From assembly GCF_026283965.1 (NCBI RefSeq), contig NZ_JAPDPD010000002.1, forward strand, positions 1 through 64,000: a DNA stretch of 64,000 bases. Reading direction: 5' to 3'. The position numbers and the translations under genes are program-made. Numbering within the stretch: the first letter of the stretch is position 1; each line of letters starts with the position of its first letter. Positions 43,632 through 53,505 of this stretch are shown piece after piece. The DNA comes from Dyella subtropica. Its GTDB lineage: Bacteria; Pseudomonadota; Gammaproteobacteria; Xanthomonadales; Rhodanobacteraceae. The notes beneath the pieces were generated by a model. It saw only the letters and a program-made list of their open reading frames with translations. It was not told where the DNA came from and ran no database searches.

Positions 43632-45445
43632 CAGCCCTGGTTCGTCTGATCGTTGGAAACCGGTGGCGCTTGAGCCGGTGCGCTATCCATCTGCAGGCTG
43701 CCATTGAGCGGGTGAGCCAGGCCGTCTTCGAACTTGGCCCACACCAGCACGCGGCGCACGCGACCGAATTGATCGGCAGTGAGCTGCCCGCTGGCGCCCG
43801 GGAGATAGCTGCCCGCGTGGTCTCGCAGCCAGTCGATGTAGGGCACCAGGTTCCAGGCGTCCATGCCGAACGCGAACAGGCGCGCAGAGGTGCCGCGAGC
43901 TGCAGGCAGCTGCGAGGCGACATCGGCGTGGTTGGGTAGGCCGGGTTGGGCATCGAACAACCAGGGCGAGTCGCAAAACTCCACGCCGTCCAAGTCGTGG
44001 TTGGCGCCGGCTTCATCGACGCCGCCATAGATATGCGAAGTTCCGAACACTGGCAGATTCACGCGCGCCAGTTTGAGCTGGGGCAACAATAGGCGTGCCT
44101 GCTGTGGACGCATACTGATGAATACACCGGCATCGCTATCTGCGTTTGAGGCGTTGAGGCTGTTGATGATCGAGGCGTAGTTGACGCTGCTGCCGCTGAG
44201 GCTGGCTGAGCCGGCGACTTTGCCGCCACGCGCTTCCAGTTCGGCCTTGAAGGCGTTCGCGGCACGCTGACCGAAATCCTCGCCAGCCACGATCATGTAG
44301 GCGGTGCGCAAGCCGCGCTCGACCATATGGTCGGCGGCTTGCGCACCCTCGGTTTCCGGCAACAAGCCGAACTCGGCTACGCCATTAGCAGGCAGACTTT
44401 TGTCGTCAGGATGATTCAATGCCAGCAGTCGCGCGGGCAGCTGTGGCAGGCCGAATAGGGCGGAGACTTCGCCGCGCGTTAGCGGGCCGACCACCAGCTT
44501 GGCGCCATCGTTGACGGCCTGCTGGTACGCCTTGACTGCGCCGGCGGCCGTGCCTCCACTGTCGTATACGCGCACCAGTGGACGTGGGGCGTGGTTGCGT
44601 GAGGCGTCGGCGTAAGCGGCAAAAAAACCTTCGCGAATGGAGGCGCCGGCAGCGGCGTAATTGCCGCTGCCAGGTACAAGCAGGGCGATGCGTTCGGGCA
44701 TGTTGTAGCCCTCGCGCACGTTGGCGTCCTGCCCGGGAATCATGGTGCCGACCTGCTGCTCCAGCGTGGGTTGTGGTCGCGCCACGGCTACGCCGAGTTG
44801 GCTCAGTGCTTCATTGACCCAGGGCAGCATGCGATCGCTTTGCTGCATGGCGGCCGCGCGCTGCTTGAGTGGGTCGGCGCCGAGCTTGGTGAGCTGGGCC
44901 AGGATCTGCTTGCGGTTCTGCGACTGATCCAGGCCACTAAGTTTGTCGTCCATCTCCACGCGGCTGCGGGCGGCGCCCCAGAGGTCGCCGCTGGCGTCCA
45001 TGGCCTTGGCGCGCAGTTCCAGCAGACGGAGTCGCAGGCCTGCCGGCACAGCGACTTCAGGCTGCGTGGTGAGCTGCAGGGCGCGATGTGCGTCGTGCTG
45101 ATTCAATGCGAGCTCGGCTTGCAGTAGGTCGAGCCTGACGGGTTCGTCACCCTCCAGCCTCTGGCGCTTGATGCCGGTAAGGAATGGAACGGCCTGATCG
45201 AGGCGGCCTTCCTGCCTGTAGGCCTCGGCAGCGCGCAGGCGGTAGTGATCGGCGTGTGCGGGCGCGGTTTGCGCCAGTGCCAGAAAAGCCTGTGCAGCCT
45301 GTTCGAACTTACCTTGTCGAGCCAGTATGCCGGCATCGTTTTCGGCGGAGATTTCGGCCGGCGAGCGCGCTACCTGGGGTGGTGCGCAGCCGCTGAGAGC
45401 CAGCGAAATCAGCAGGCCGATACCTGCGGCGCGAGTCAGGCGCAT
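43631..45445 (-). CDS. lpoA: Penicillin-binding protein activator LpoA (LppC family)
   Basis: A 604-residue outer-membrane lipoprotein (lipobox LALSGC, Cys about 20). The N-terminal 200 residues are TPR-like helices (FLALAQTAPAHADHYRLRAA, LLQAELALNQHDAHRALQL); the rest is a periplasmic-binding-protein-like domain starting RIALLVPGSGNYAAAGASIR with VVGPLTRGEVSAL. It reaches through the peptidoglycan to stimulate PBP1A. It is divergent from rsmI and overlaps yraN, the conserved neighbourhood in gammaproteobacteria. Confidence 0.93.
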   Translation of the reverse strand: MRLTRAAGIGLLISLALSGCAPPQVARSPAEISAENDAGILARQGKFEQAAQAFLALAQTAPAHADHYRLRAAEAYRQEGRLDQAVPFLTGIKRQRLEGDEPVRLDLLQAELALNQHDAHRALQLTTQPEVAVPAGLRLRLLELRAKAMDASGDLWGAARSRVEMDDKLSGLDQSQNRKQILAQLTKLGADPLKQRAAAMQQSDRMLPWVNEALSQLGVAVARPQPTLEQQVGTMIPGQDANVREGYNMPERIALLVPGSGNYAAAGASIREGFFAAYADASRNHAPRPLVRVYDSGGTAAGAVKAYQQAVNDGAKLVVGPLTRGEVSALFGLPQLPARLLALNHPDDKSLPANGVAEFGLLPETEGAQAADHMVERGLRTAYMIVAGEDFGQRAANAFKAELEARGGKVAGSASLSGSSVNYASIINSLNASNADSDAGVFISMRPQQARLLLPQLKLARVNLPVFGTSHIYGGVDEAGANHDLDGVEFCDSPWLFDAQPGLPNHADVASQLPAARGTSARLFAFGMDAWNLVPYIDWLRDHAGSYLPGASGQLTADQFGRVRRVLVWAKFEDGLAHPLNGSLQMDSAPAQAPPVSNDQTNQG

Positions 45446-45533
45446 GAGACGTCCCTTGAATCTGTGGACACAATGAGCAGATGGGCGATCATAGCCGATC
45501 GTATCGCTGGCTCGTCGCCGAGGAACACCACGA

Positions 45534-46367
45534 ATGTCACATGTTCAACCCGGTTGCCTATGGGTGGTCGCAACGCCTATCGGGCATCGCGACGACTTTT
45601 CCGCGCGCGCCGTCGAAACCTTGCGCTCCGTGACCGTGATCGCCTGCGAGGACACCCGGCACAGCCGGCCCTTGCTCATGCACTACAACATCGCCACGCC
45701 GCTGACTGCGCTACACGAGCACAACGAGCGCGAAGTGGTGGACGCCATCGTGCAGCGTTTGTTGCAGGGCGAATCGGTGGCCTTGATCTCCGACGCGGGC
45801 ACGCCGCTGATCAGCGACCCGGGCTTTCGGCTGGTGAGAGCGGCGCGCGCTGCCGGCATACGGTGCGTGCCGGTACCGGGTGCATGCGCGGCTATTGCCG
45901 CCTTGTCGGTATCAGGCCTGCCCAGCGACCGCTTTGTGTTCGAGGGCTTTCTGCCGCCAAAGGCTGCCGCACGTCGTGCGCGCCTGCAGGAACTTGCGGG
46001 CGATTCGCGCACGTTGATCTTCTATGAGTCATCGCACCGCGTCGCCGAAAGCCTGGCAGATATGCGTGATGTGTTCGGCGCGGCACGCGAAGGTGTGCTC
46101 GCACGCGAGCTGACCAAATTGTTTGAAACCGTGCTGGGTGATCCGCTTGAGGCGCTTGCCGCACGGGTGGCGGCTGATCCCGATCAGCAGCGCGGCGAAT
46201 GCGTCATCCTCATTCACGGTCGTGGCGAAGAAGTGGATGAGCGCGTGATCGAGGGGCAGCGCATCTTCGCCATCTTGCGCGACGAATTGCCTCCGGCGAA
46301 GGCGGCGAAACTGGCGGCGGCGATCAGTGGGGCGCCGCGCAAGGCGCTCTATTCAAGTCAGGAGTGA
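45534..46367 (+). CDS. rsmI: 16S rRNA (cytidine(1402)-2'-O)-methyltransferase RsmI
   Basis: A 277-residue SAM-dependent methyltransferase of the tetrapyrrole-methylase fold. Motifs are LWVVATPIGHRDDFSARAVE at the start, IACEDTRHSRPLL, ALISDAGTPLISDPG and FYESSHRVAESL. It 2'-O-methylates C1402 in the decoding centre. AGGAA lies 9 bases before the ATG. It is divergent from lpoA over 88 bases, which must hold both promoters. Confidence 0.96.
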   Translation: MSHVQPGCLWVVATPIGHRDDFSARAVETLRSVTVIACEDTRHSRPLLMHYNIATPLTALHEHNEREVVDAIVQRLLQGESVALISDAGTPLISDPGFRLVRAARAAGIRCVPVPGACAAIAALSVSGLPSDRFVFEGFLPPKAAARRARLQELAGDSRTLIFYESSHRVAESLADMRDVFGAAREGVLARELTKLFETVLGDPLEALAARVAADPDQQRGECVILIHGRGEEVDERVIEGQRIFAILRDELPPAKAAKLAAAISGAPRKALYSSQE

Positions 46368-46419
46368 ATGAGGGTGAAGTTCGTCTTTCACCTTCGCCGT
46401 ACGACTCGGGTGCCCTTCC

Positions 46420-46425
46420 TATAGA
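46420..46425 (+). promoter_or_regulatory. -10 element of the rnpB promoter (candidate)
   Basis: TATAGA lies 8 bases before the predicted 5' end of RNase P RNA. The -35 is not recognisable. Confidence 0.5.
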
Positions 46426-46432
46426 ATGTGCG

Positions 46433-46802
<370 letters not shown>

Positions 46803-46813
46803 TTTCCCTCCGA

Positions 46814-46851
46814 CGACACCCTTGGCGCGCGCAGACGTGCCGAGGGTGTCG
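46814..46851 (+). terminator. Hairpin after rnpB (candidate terminator)
   Basis: CGACACCCTTGGC (46814-46826) and GCCGAGGGTGTCG (46839-46851) pair over 12-13 positions just after the 3' end of rnpB. No T-run follows, so efficiency is uncertain. A second perfect stem GCATGAAC-GGAG-GTTCATGC lies at 46878-46897. The remaining 150 bases up to the mraZ promoter show no gene. Confidence 0.5.
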
Positions 46852-47051
46852 CGTGAGATTTATCGAAAGGATTCGGTGCATGAACGGAGGTTCATGCGGC
46901 GCCTTCGTGGGCGCGGTTTGCGGGTGCTTTGTGATGCGTGGTGGCGCACAAAAAATCCCCAGCATTCAAGCACCTTCGAATGCTTCCTCAGAAAAGGCTG
47001 GAAATACTGCCACACCATTGCCTTTCTCATTGATTCACAAGCAAAAATCCC

Positions 47052-47080
47052 TTGACAGTCTCAAGGGGCGAGACTATCGT
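47052..47080 (+). promoter_or_regulatory. Sigma70 promoter of the dcw cluster (Pmra)
   Basis: A perfect -35 TTGACA (47052-47057), a 17-base spacer and -10 TATCGT (47075-47080). It is 45 bases upstream of mraZ and should drive the whole cluster, equivalent to the E. coli mraZ promoter. Confidence 0.85.
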
Positions 47081-47113
47081 GGGTTCCCGTGTGAAATCGT
47101 GGGAATTAGTGGA
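47079..47113 (+). promoter_or_regulatory. MraZ operator: four GTGGG-type repeats at 10-bp spacing
   Basis: GTGGG (47079), GTGTG (47089), GTGGG (47099) and GTGGA (47109) follow one another at exactly 10 bp, one helical turn, starting at the -10. MraZ proteins bind such TGGGN repeats in front of their own gene and repress the cluster. The second and fourth copies deviate by one base. Confidence 0.8.
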
Positions 47114-47124
47114 GTCTTACGACC

Positions 47125-47571
47125 GTGTTCCAAGGCGAAACCGCCATCACCGTTGACGACAAAGGCCGCCTGGCCATCCCGACTGCATATCGGGAGCAGG
47201 TGGCTGGCGAGTGCGCCAATCGTCTGGTGATCACCTACAACCCCTTCGAGCCGGGCTGCCTTTGGCTGTTCCCGTACGCGGAGTGGGAGCAGGTGCGCGA
47301 TCAGGTCAATGCGCTACCCAAGGTCAAGGCCGCCCATCGCGACATGCAGATGAAGCTGGTGGGTGCCGCGGCCATCGTCGAGCCGGATACCGCTGCGCGC
47401 ATCCTGCTGCCGGCCAGTCAGCGCGCGGCGGCGGGTATCGAGAAGAAAGCGGTTCTGCTGGGTATGGGCAACAAGTTCGAGCTTTGGAGCGAACAGGCCC
47501 ACCTCGCCAAGATCCGCCAGACCATCGGCGAAGACGACATCACCAATGAAATGGCAGACCTGCGTCTGTAA
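47125..47571 (+). CDS. mraZ: Transcriptional regulator MraZ
   Basis: A 148-residue protein with two AbrB-like swapped-hairpin domains; [14 protein letters not shown] opens the first and [15 protein letters not shown] the second. It binds DNA as a ring of several subunits and autorepresses the dcw operon. Start is GTG with GGAG 10 bases upstream. The operator repeats lie directly before it. Confidence 0.96.
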   Translation: MFQGETAITVDDKGRLAIPTAYREQVAGECANRLVITYNPFEPGCLWLFPYAEWEQVRDQVNALPKVKAAHRDMQMKLVGAAAIVEPDTAARILLPASQRAAAGIEKKAVLLGMGNKFELWSEQAHLAKIRQTIGEDDITNEMADLRL

Positions 47572-47629
47572 CCGGCCACGGTAGCGGCGTAGAGAAAAGC
47601 AAAAAACGGAACGAGAGCGGGAGTGCGGC

Positions 47630-48556
47630 ATGGCCGAGCAACAGTTGCGGCACATCCCGGTGATGCTGGGTGAAGCAGTGGAGGGTCTCGCCGTGCGGGC
47701 AGGCGGGCGTTATCTGGATGGCACCTTCGGACGCGGCGGTCATGCCCGCGAAGTGCTGTCGCGCCTCGGCCCGGATGGGCGTTTGCTGTTGATGGATCGC
47801 GACCCCACCGCCATCGCCACCGCACAGGCGGAATTCGCCGCCGATTCGCGCGTGTCGATCCGCCACGCCAATTTCTCCAGCCTCGCCGAGTGGGAAGAAA
47901 CCGCGGCCGGCCTCGATGGCATCCTGCTCGACCTCGGCGTGTCCTCCCCGCAGCTGGACGAAGCCGCCCGTGGCTTCAGCTTCATGGCCGATGCGCCGCT
48001 GGACATGCGCATGGACACCACGCAGGGTGAGAGCGCGGCGGATTTTCTCGCTCACGCTGACGAGCGCGAGATCGCCGACGTGCTGTGGGCCTATGGCGAA
48101 GAACGTTTCAGCCGCAAGATCGCCCGCGCCATCGTGGAGCGCCGCGCGGAGCAGCCGATTACCCGTACCGGCGAGCTGGCGGCGCTGATCGAACGCGTAG
48201 TGGGTCGCCGCGAGCCGGGCAAGCATCCGGCCACGCGCAGCTTTCAGGCACTGCGTATCCGCGTGAACGGCGAGCTGGATTCGCTGAAGCAGGGACTCGA
48301 AGCCGCTTTGGAGCGCCTCAACGTCGGCGGCCGCCTCTCCATCATCAGCTTCCATTCGCTGGAAGACCGCGTGGTGAAGTTGTTCATCCGCGATCACTCG
48401 GGGCGCGTGCAGGGCAGCCGTCGTGGTCCGCCCGTGGTTGCGGCGCCGGCACGCCTGGCGGCGGTCGGCAAGGCGCAATTCCCGTCGGATGCCGAGCTGG
48501 CCACCAACCCGCGCGCGCGCTCGGCGGTCTTGCGTGTGGCGGAGAAACTCTCGTGA
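47630..48556 (+). CDS. rsmH: 16S rRNA (cytosine(1402)-N4)-methyltransferase RsmH
   Basis: A 308-residue SAM-dependent methyltransferase (MraW). It has [15 protein letters not shown] at the start, motif [36 protein letters not shown] and [15 protein letters not shown]. It N4-methylates C1402, the same nucleotide whose ribose RsmI methylates, and rsmI lies 1.3 kb upstream. Its stop overlaps the ftsL GTG start. Confidence 0.97.
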   Translation: MAEQQLRHIPVMLGEAVEGLAVRAGGRYLDGTFGRGGHAREVLSRLGPDGRLLLMDRDPTAIATAQAEFAADSRVSIRHANFSSLAEWEETAAGLDGILLDLGVSSPQLDEAARGFSFMADAPLDMRMDTTQGESAADFLAHADEREIADVLWAYGEERFSRKIARAIVERRAEQPITRTGELAALIERVVGRREPGKHPATRSFQALRIRVNGELDSLKQGLEAALERLNVGGRLSIISFHSLEDRVVKLFIRDHSGRVQGSRRGPPVVAAPARLAAVGKAQFPSDAELATNPRARSAVLRVAEKLS

Positions 48557-48825
48557 AGGCACTCGGCGTGGCCTTCCTGCTGATCCTGCTCGGCGCCATG
48601 CTGGCCAGCGCGATCGGTGTGGTGTGGACGCGCCATGAGAGCCGCGTGTTGTTCGTCGAGCTGACCCGGCTGCAAAACCAGCGTGACGAACTGAACATCG
48701 AATACGGCAAGCTCGAGCTGGAGCAAGCGACTTGGGCCGAGCCGCGCCGCGTGGACAGCGAGGCGCGCCAGAAGCTCGGCATGGTCAATCCCAAGCCGCA
48801 AGACATTCAGCTGGTGCGCCGATGA
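48553..48825 (+). CDS. ftsL: Cell division protein FtsL
   Basis: A 90-residue bitopic protein: one helix ([20 protein letters not shown]) and a periplasmic coiled coil with leucine-zipper spacing ([20 protein letters not shown]), ending [17 protein letters not shown], the family tail. It forms the FtsQLB complex that activates FtsWI. GTG start at 48553 overlaps the rsmH stop (GTGA); its own stop overlaps ftsI (ATGA). Confidence 0.92.
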   Translation: MKALGVAFLLILLGAMLASAIGVVWTRHESRVLFVELTRLQNQRDELNIEYGKLELEQATWAEPRRVDSEARQKLGMVNPKPQDIQLVRR

Positions 48826-50654
48826 CTGTGCGCCCCCGCTTCCCAGCCCAGTCACCCTCACGCCGCCGTGGTAATGGACCGAGTGCACGCCGCCGCATGG
48901 TGGTGGTCGCGGGCCTGCTGTCGCTGGCCTCGCTGGGTCTGGTAGCGCGCGCGTTCGACCTGCAGGTGGTGCGCAAGCAGTTCTATCAGAACCAAGGCGA
49001 TGCCCGCTTCTTGCGCGAAGTGCCGATCGCGGTGTCGCGCGGCACCATCTTCGACCGCAATGGCGAACCGCTGGCCGTGTCCACGCCAGTGGTTTCGATC
49101 TGGGCCAATCCCTCCGAAGTGCTGGAGAACGAGGACAGCATTCCGAAGCTGGCCAAGGCTCTCGGTGCCAATCCCGACGAGATCAAGCAGTACTTGATGC
49201 AGCGCTCCGAGCGCGAGTTCGTCTACCTACGCCGCCAGATGAGCCCGGATGCAGCGCAGGTCGCGCTCGATCTGGGCATTCCTGGCGTCAATGGGCAGCG
49301 CGAGTTTCGCCGGTTCTATCCGTCAGGCCCGGTGATGGCGCACATCCTTGGGTTTACCAATATCGACGACCACGGCCAGGAAGGCCTGGAGCTGGCCTTC
49401 GACGAGTGGCTGGCCGGCAAGCCGGGCGCCAAGCGCGTGATTCGCGACCGCATGGGCCATGTGGTGGAAGACGTGGAGCAGGTGCGCGCGCCGCAGCCGG
49501 GCAAGAGCCTCACGCTGAGCATCGACCGTCGCATTCAGTTCCTTGCCTACAACGAGTTGAAGAACACCTTGGAGCAATCGCAAGCCGATTCCGGCTCGAT
49601 GGTGATCATTGATACTCAAACCGGCGAGGTGCTGGCGATGGTCAGCCTGCCGACCTACAACCCCAACGCGTTGCGCAGCAGCACGCCAGATCAGCGGCGC
49701 AACCGTGCGATGACCGACGTGGTCGAGCCCGGCTCCACCATCAAGCCCATCGTGATGGCTGCGGCCTTGTCCAGTGGTAAGTTCACGCCGACCAGTCCGA
49801 TGATCGACACGGGTAACGGACATTTCTATTACCTGGGCAAGGACATCCGCGACACGCATGCCAATGGCTGGCTTTCGCCGACCGGCATCATCGCCAAATC
49901 GAGCAATATTGGAGCGGCGAAGATCGCCATGTCGCTCGACACGACGCTGATGTACGACACCTATCGCGCGTTCGGTTTCGGCAACAGCACCAATAGCGGC
50001 TTCCCCGGCGAGGTCTCCGGTCTGCTTCAGCCTGAAAGAAAATGGGGCCTGCGCGGAAAGGCGATCATGGCCTATGGGTATGGTTTGAACGTGACCATGC
50101 TGCAGCTCGCGAATGCCTACGCGACGATTGCCGATGGCGGCGTGATGCACGCACCGACGTTCGTCAAGGGATTTGGTGGCGAGTCCAAGCAAATCATTGC
50201 GCCGCAAATCGCCGGCCAACTGGTGCAGATGTTGGTGGCCGTCACCCAGCCAGGCGGTACCGGCGCACCCTATGCGTGGATCGCCAACTACGCGGTAGCT
50301 GGCAAATCCGGTACTGCGCATAAGGCCACGGCTGGCGGCTACGCCAAGAACAGTTACAGCGCCGCTTTCGCGGGCATCGTCCCTGCCAGCAATCCGCGCA
50401 TGGCAGCGGTGGTGGTGATCGACAATCCAAAGAAGGGCAGCTACTACGGCGCCTTGGTATCGGGCCCGGTGTTTTCGAAAGTGATGGATGGCGCATTACG
50501 CCTGCTCGATATCCCTCCGGACAATATCGGCCGCTGGTATGTCGGTGGTCCCATGCAAGGTCAGAACGGCCTGACCGGGAGCAAGCCTCCGGATGTCGTG
50601 CCGGTCGATGATGCACCGGTGGATGATTCACCGGGTGAGGAGGCGACGCCATGA
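48822..50654 (+). CDS. ftsI: Peptidoglycan D,D-transpeptidase FtsI (PBP3)
   Basis: A 610-residue bitopic enzyme that cross-links septal peptidoglycan with FtsW. After a basic cytoplasmic tail and one helix (VVVAGLLSLASLGLVARAFD), the pedestal includes GTIFDRNGEPLAVST; the transpeptidase has STIK (Ser about 305), SSN (Ser about 360) and KSGT (Lys about 495). The start at 48822 gives the ATGA overlap with ftsL. The last 25 residues are acidic (VDDAPVDDSPGEEATP). Confidence 0.97.
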   Translation: MTVRPRFPAQSPSRRRGNGPSARRRMVVVAGLLSLASLGLVARAFDLQVVRKQFYQNQGDARFLREVPIAVSRGTIFDRNGEPLAVSTPVVSIWANPSEVLENEDSIPKLAKALGANPDEIKQYLMQRSEREFVYLRRQMSPDAAQVALDLGIPGVNGQREFRRFYPSGPVMAHILGFTNIDDHGQEGLELAFDEWLAGKPGAKRVIRDRMGHVVEDVEQVRAPQPGKSLTLSIDRRIQFLAYNELKNTLEQSQADSGSMVIIDTQTGEVLAMVSLPTYNPNALRSSTPDQRRNRAMTDVVEPGSTIKPIVMAAALSSGKFTPTSPMIDTGNGHFYYLGKDIRDTHANGWLSPTGIIAKSSNIGAAKIAMSLDTTLMYDTYRAFGFGNSTNSGFPGEVSGLLQPERKWGLRGKAIMAYGYGLNVTMLQLANAYATIADGGVMHAPTFVKGFGGESKQIIAPQIAGQLVQMLVAVTQPGGTGAPYAWIANYAVAGKSGTAHKATAGGYAKNSYSAAFAGIVPASNPRMAAVVVIDNPKKGSYYGALVSGPVFSKVMDGALRLLDIPPDNIGRWYVGGPMQGQNGLTGSKPPDVVPVDDAPVDDSPGEEATP

Positions 50655-52141
50655 CCGCCCAGCGCCTCGATCAATTGCTGAAAGGTATCGCCGACACCTC
50701 GGGTGTCGGCGCCGACGTTATAGGGAGCATCGTTGTTTCGGGCTTGTCGCTCGATTCGCGCCAGGTGCGCGACGGTGATGCCTTTTTTGCCCTGCGCGGC
50801 ACGCGCGGCCACGGCATCGAATTTGCCGCTGGCGCGGTGCAGCGCGGCGCACGCGTGGTGTTGGCCGAAGCGCCCGCCGCAGTAGTTCCCGCGCTGGATG
50901 TGCCGGTGCTGTGGATCGACGGCCTGTATGCGCAGGTCGGCGAAATCGCCTCGCGCTTCTTCGGTCGCCCGACGGAAGCCATGCGCGTGATCGGCGTTAC
51001 TGGCACAAACGGCAAAACATCTACTGTGCAACTGCTGGCGCAGGCGCTGGAGCATCTGGGCCATCGCGCGGCAACTATCGGCACGCTGGGCGCGGGTTTG
51101 CATGGCCGGCTGGAAGAAGGCGAGCGCACCACGCCAGACGCGATCAGCGTGCAGAGCTTGTTCGCCTCGTTCCGCGAACAAGGCGCGAGCCGCGTGGCGA
51201 TGGAGGTTTCCTCGCACGCGCTCGAACAGGGGCGCGTGGCCGCGGTGGCGTTCGAGGTGGCGGCGTTCACCAATCTCACCCGCGACCATCTCGACTATCA
51301 CGGCAGCATGGAGGCCTATGGCGAAGCGAAGGCCAAGCTGTTCGCCTGGCCGGGTCTGAAGTCCGCAGTCATCAATATCGATGATGCCTTTGGCCGCGAT
51401 CTGGTCGCCCGCATGCCGCAAGGTGTGAACACGTTGCGCATCAGCGCGACCGGTGATCACGACGCTGACATTACGGCGGCAGCCATTGCTACCTCGGCCG
51501 AAGGTCTGTCCTTCGTGCTGCGTACGCCCTGGGGTTCGTATCCGTTGCAGAGCCGTCTGCTCGGTCGCTTCAACGTCGAGAACCTGCTCACCGTGGTGGC
51601 TTGCCTCGGTGCGCTGGGTGAGCCGTTCGAGCGCATCGTCAGCGCTGTCGAAGCACTGCAGCCGGTCAGCGGACGCATGAACCGCCTCGGCGGTTTGCAC
51701 GGGATGCCGCTGGTGGTCGTGGACTACGCGCATACGCCAGATGCGCTGGAGCAGTCGCTCTCTGTGTTGCGTGCGCATTGCGCGGGCCGGTTGATCTGCG
51801 TGTTCGGCTGCGGCGGTGAGCGCGATGCGGGCAAGCGCCCGTTGATGGGCGAGATCGCCGAGCGCTTGGCGGATATCGCCATTGTCACCGACGACAACCC
51901 GCGCGGCGAAGATGGCGATGCCATCGTCGCGCAGATTGTGGCTGGTCTGGCGCACCCGCAAGACGTGCTCGTAAAGCGCGATCGCGCGGAAGCGATTCAC
52001 CAGGCCTTGAAGTTGGCTAAGACCGGCGATGTGGTGTTGATCGCCGGCAAGGGCCACGAAACCTATCAGGAAGGCGCCGCCGGCAAGCGGCCTTTCGACG
52101 ATCTTGCAGTCGCTCGTGCAGCGCTGGAGGTGCATGCATGA
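50651..52141 (+). CDS. murE: UDP-MurNAc-tripeptide synthetase MurE
   Basis: A 496-residue cytoplasmic Mur ligase adding the third stem residue. It shows the ATP loop GVTGTNGKTST (about 115-125), the EVSSHALEQGR block, and the DDNPRGED motif near 415; DNPR is the signature for meso-diaminopimelate. Start and stop overlap neighbours by 4 bases. Confidence 0.97.
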   Translation: MTAQRLDQLLKGIADTSGVGADVIGSIVVSGLSLDSRQVRDGDAFFALRGTRGHGIEFAAGAVQRGARVVLAEAPAAVVPALDVPVLWIDGLYAQVGEIASRFFGRPTEAMRVIGVTGTNGKTSTVQLLAQALEHLGHRAATIGTLGAGLHGRLEEGERTTPDAISVQSLFASFREQGASRVAMEVSSHALEQGRVAAVAFEVAAFTNLTRDHLDYHGSMEAYGEAKAKLFAWPGLKSAVINIDDAFGRDLVARMPQGVNTLRISATGDHDADITAAAIATSAEGLSFVLRTPWGSYPLQSRLLGRFNVENLLTVVACLGALGEPFERIVSAVEALQPVSGRMNRLGGLHGMPLVVVDYAHTPDALEQSLSVLRAHCAGRLICVFGCGGERDAGKRPLMGEIAERLADIAIVTDDNPRGEDGDAIVAQIVAGLAHPQDVLVKRDRAEAIHQALKLAKTGDVVLIAGKGHETYQEGAAGKRPFDDLAVARAALEVHA

Positions 52142-53505
52142 TGCGATTGACGACCATTGCCCTGTGGACTCGCGGACGCCTGATCGGCGACGACGTCGAG
52201 GTGACTGGCGTGAGCATCGATACGCGAAAGCTCGGTCGCGGCGATCTGTTCGTGGCGATCAAGGGCGAGCGTGTCGATGGCCATGATTACCTGGCCCAGG
52301 CCGCTGCAAGCGGTGCCGTGGCGGCCTTGGTCGAGCGCAAAATCGATGCGCCGATCGCGCAGATTGTGGTGAACGATACGCAGCTCGCGCTGGGCGATCT
52401 GGCCAGCGCGGTGCGTGCGCAGGGCAGCGTGCGGGTGGTCGGCATCACCGGCTCCAACGGCAAGACCACGGTAAAGACGCTGGCCGCGTCGATCCTGTCC
52501 CGTCATGGCCGCACCCATGTCAACGCCGGCAACTACAACAACGAACTGGGGCTGCCGCTGACCTTGCTGGCGATGCCGCAGGATGCCGACTATGCCGTGC
52601 TGGAAATGGGCGCTGGCAAGCCGGGCGATATCGCCTATCTGGCGGCCATTGCCCGGCCCGATATCGGCCTCGTCAACACCATTGCGCCGGCGCATCTTGA
52701 GCGAATGGGTAGCGTGGAAGGCGTGGCCGAGACCAAGGGCGCGCTGTACCAGGCGCTGCCGGTGGACGGTGTAGCGATCATCAATGGCGACGATGCATTC
52801 GCCAGCTTCTTTGCTGGCCTTGCGATGGGCCGCCGTCAGTTGCGCTTTGCGCTGGATCACAAAGCCGACATCGGTGCTGACATCCTTGAGCAGCGCGTGG
52901 ACGGTTCGCGCTTCGTGCTCAGCACGCCCGTGGGCGATGCCGAAGTCTCCTTGCCGCTGGCGGGTCGCCACAATATCGCCAACGCCATGGCGGCCGCCGC
53001 GATTGCCATCGCACTGGACGTGCCGCTCGATACGATCGTCGAAGGTCTCGAGCAGGTACCTGGCGTAGCCGGTCGACTGAAGTATGAAGCCATGCCCAGC
53101 GGCTGGACCCTGATCGACGACAGCTACAACGCCAACCCCGGTTCGGTAAGCGCGGCCATTGACACACTGGCGCTGGCCGACGGTGAACGCTGGTTGGTGC
53201 TGGGTGACATGGCCGAGCTCGGTGCCAACGCGCGCACGCTACATGCCAGCGTAGGTGAGCGCGCCCGCCAGCGCGGCATCGACCGCTTGTTCGCGGTGGG
53301 CCCGTTGGGCGTGGCAACCGTCGAGGCATTCGGTACCCAGGGCGAGCACTACGCCGACAAGGCCGCGTTGATCGACTCTCTGAAGAAGCAGATGCACGGC
53401 GGCGTCACTTGCCTGATCAAGGGCTCGCGCTCGGCCGGGATGGAGCAGGTGGTCGCTGCACTCAAGAACAACCCACCGGTGGAGGGCGCATCCGATGCTG
53501 CTTGA
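52138..53505 (+). CDS. murF: UDP-MurNAc-tripeptide:D-Ala-D-Ala ligase MurF
   Basis: A 455-residue Mur ligase completing the pentapeptide. It has [20 protein letters not shown] in domain 1, ATP loop [13 protein letters not shown] (about 101-113), [11 protein letters not shown] and [16 protein letters not shown]. It overlaps murE (ATGA) and mraY (11 bases). Confidence 0.97.
   Translation: MMRLTTIALWTRGRLIGDDVEVTGVSIDTRKLGRGDLFVAIKGERVDGHDYLAQAAASGAVAALVERKIDAPIAQIVVNDTQLALGDLASAVRAQGSVRVVGITGSNGKTTVKTLAASILSRHGRTHVNAGNYNNELGLPLTLLAMPQDADYAVLEMGAGKPGDIAYLAAIARPDIGLVNTIAPAHLERMGSVEGVAETKGALYQALPVDGVAIINGDDAFASFFAGLAMGRRQLRFALDHKADIGADILEQRVDGSRFVLSTPVGDAEVSLPLAGRHNIANAMAAAAIAIALDVPLDTIVEGLEQVPGVAGRLKYEAMPSGWTLIDDSYNANPGSVSAAIDTLALADGERWLVLGDMAELGANARTLHASVGERARQRGIDRLFAVGPLGVATVEAFGTQGEHYADKAALIDSLKKQMHGGVTCLIKGSRSAGMEQVVAALKNNPPVEGASDAA

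Noticed and set aside
50561-52135. 524-codon open frame on the minus strand opposite murE
   Set aside because: Antisense shadow of murE without recognisable domains.
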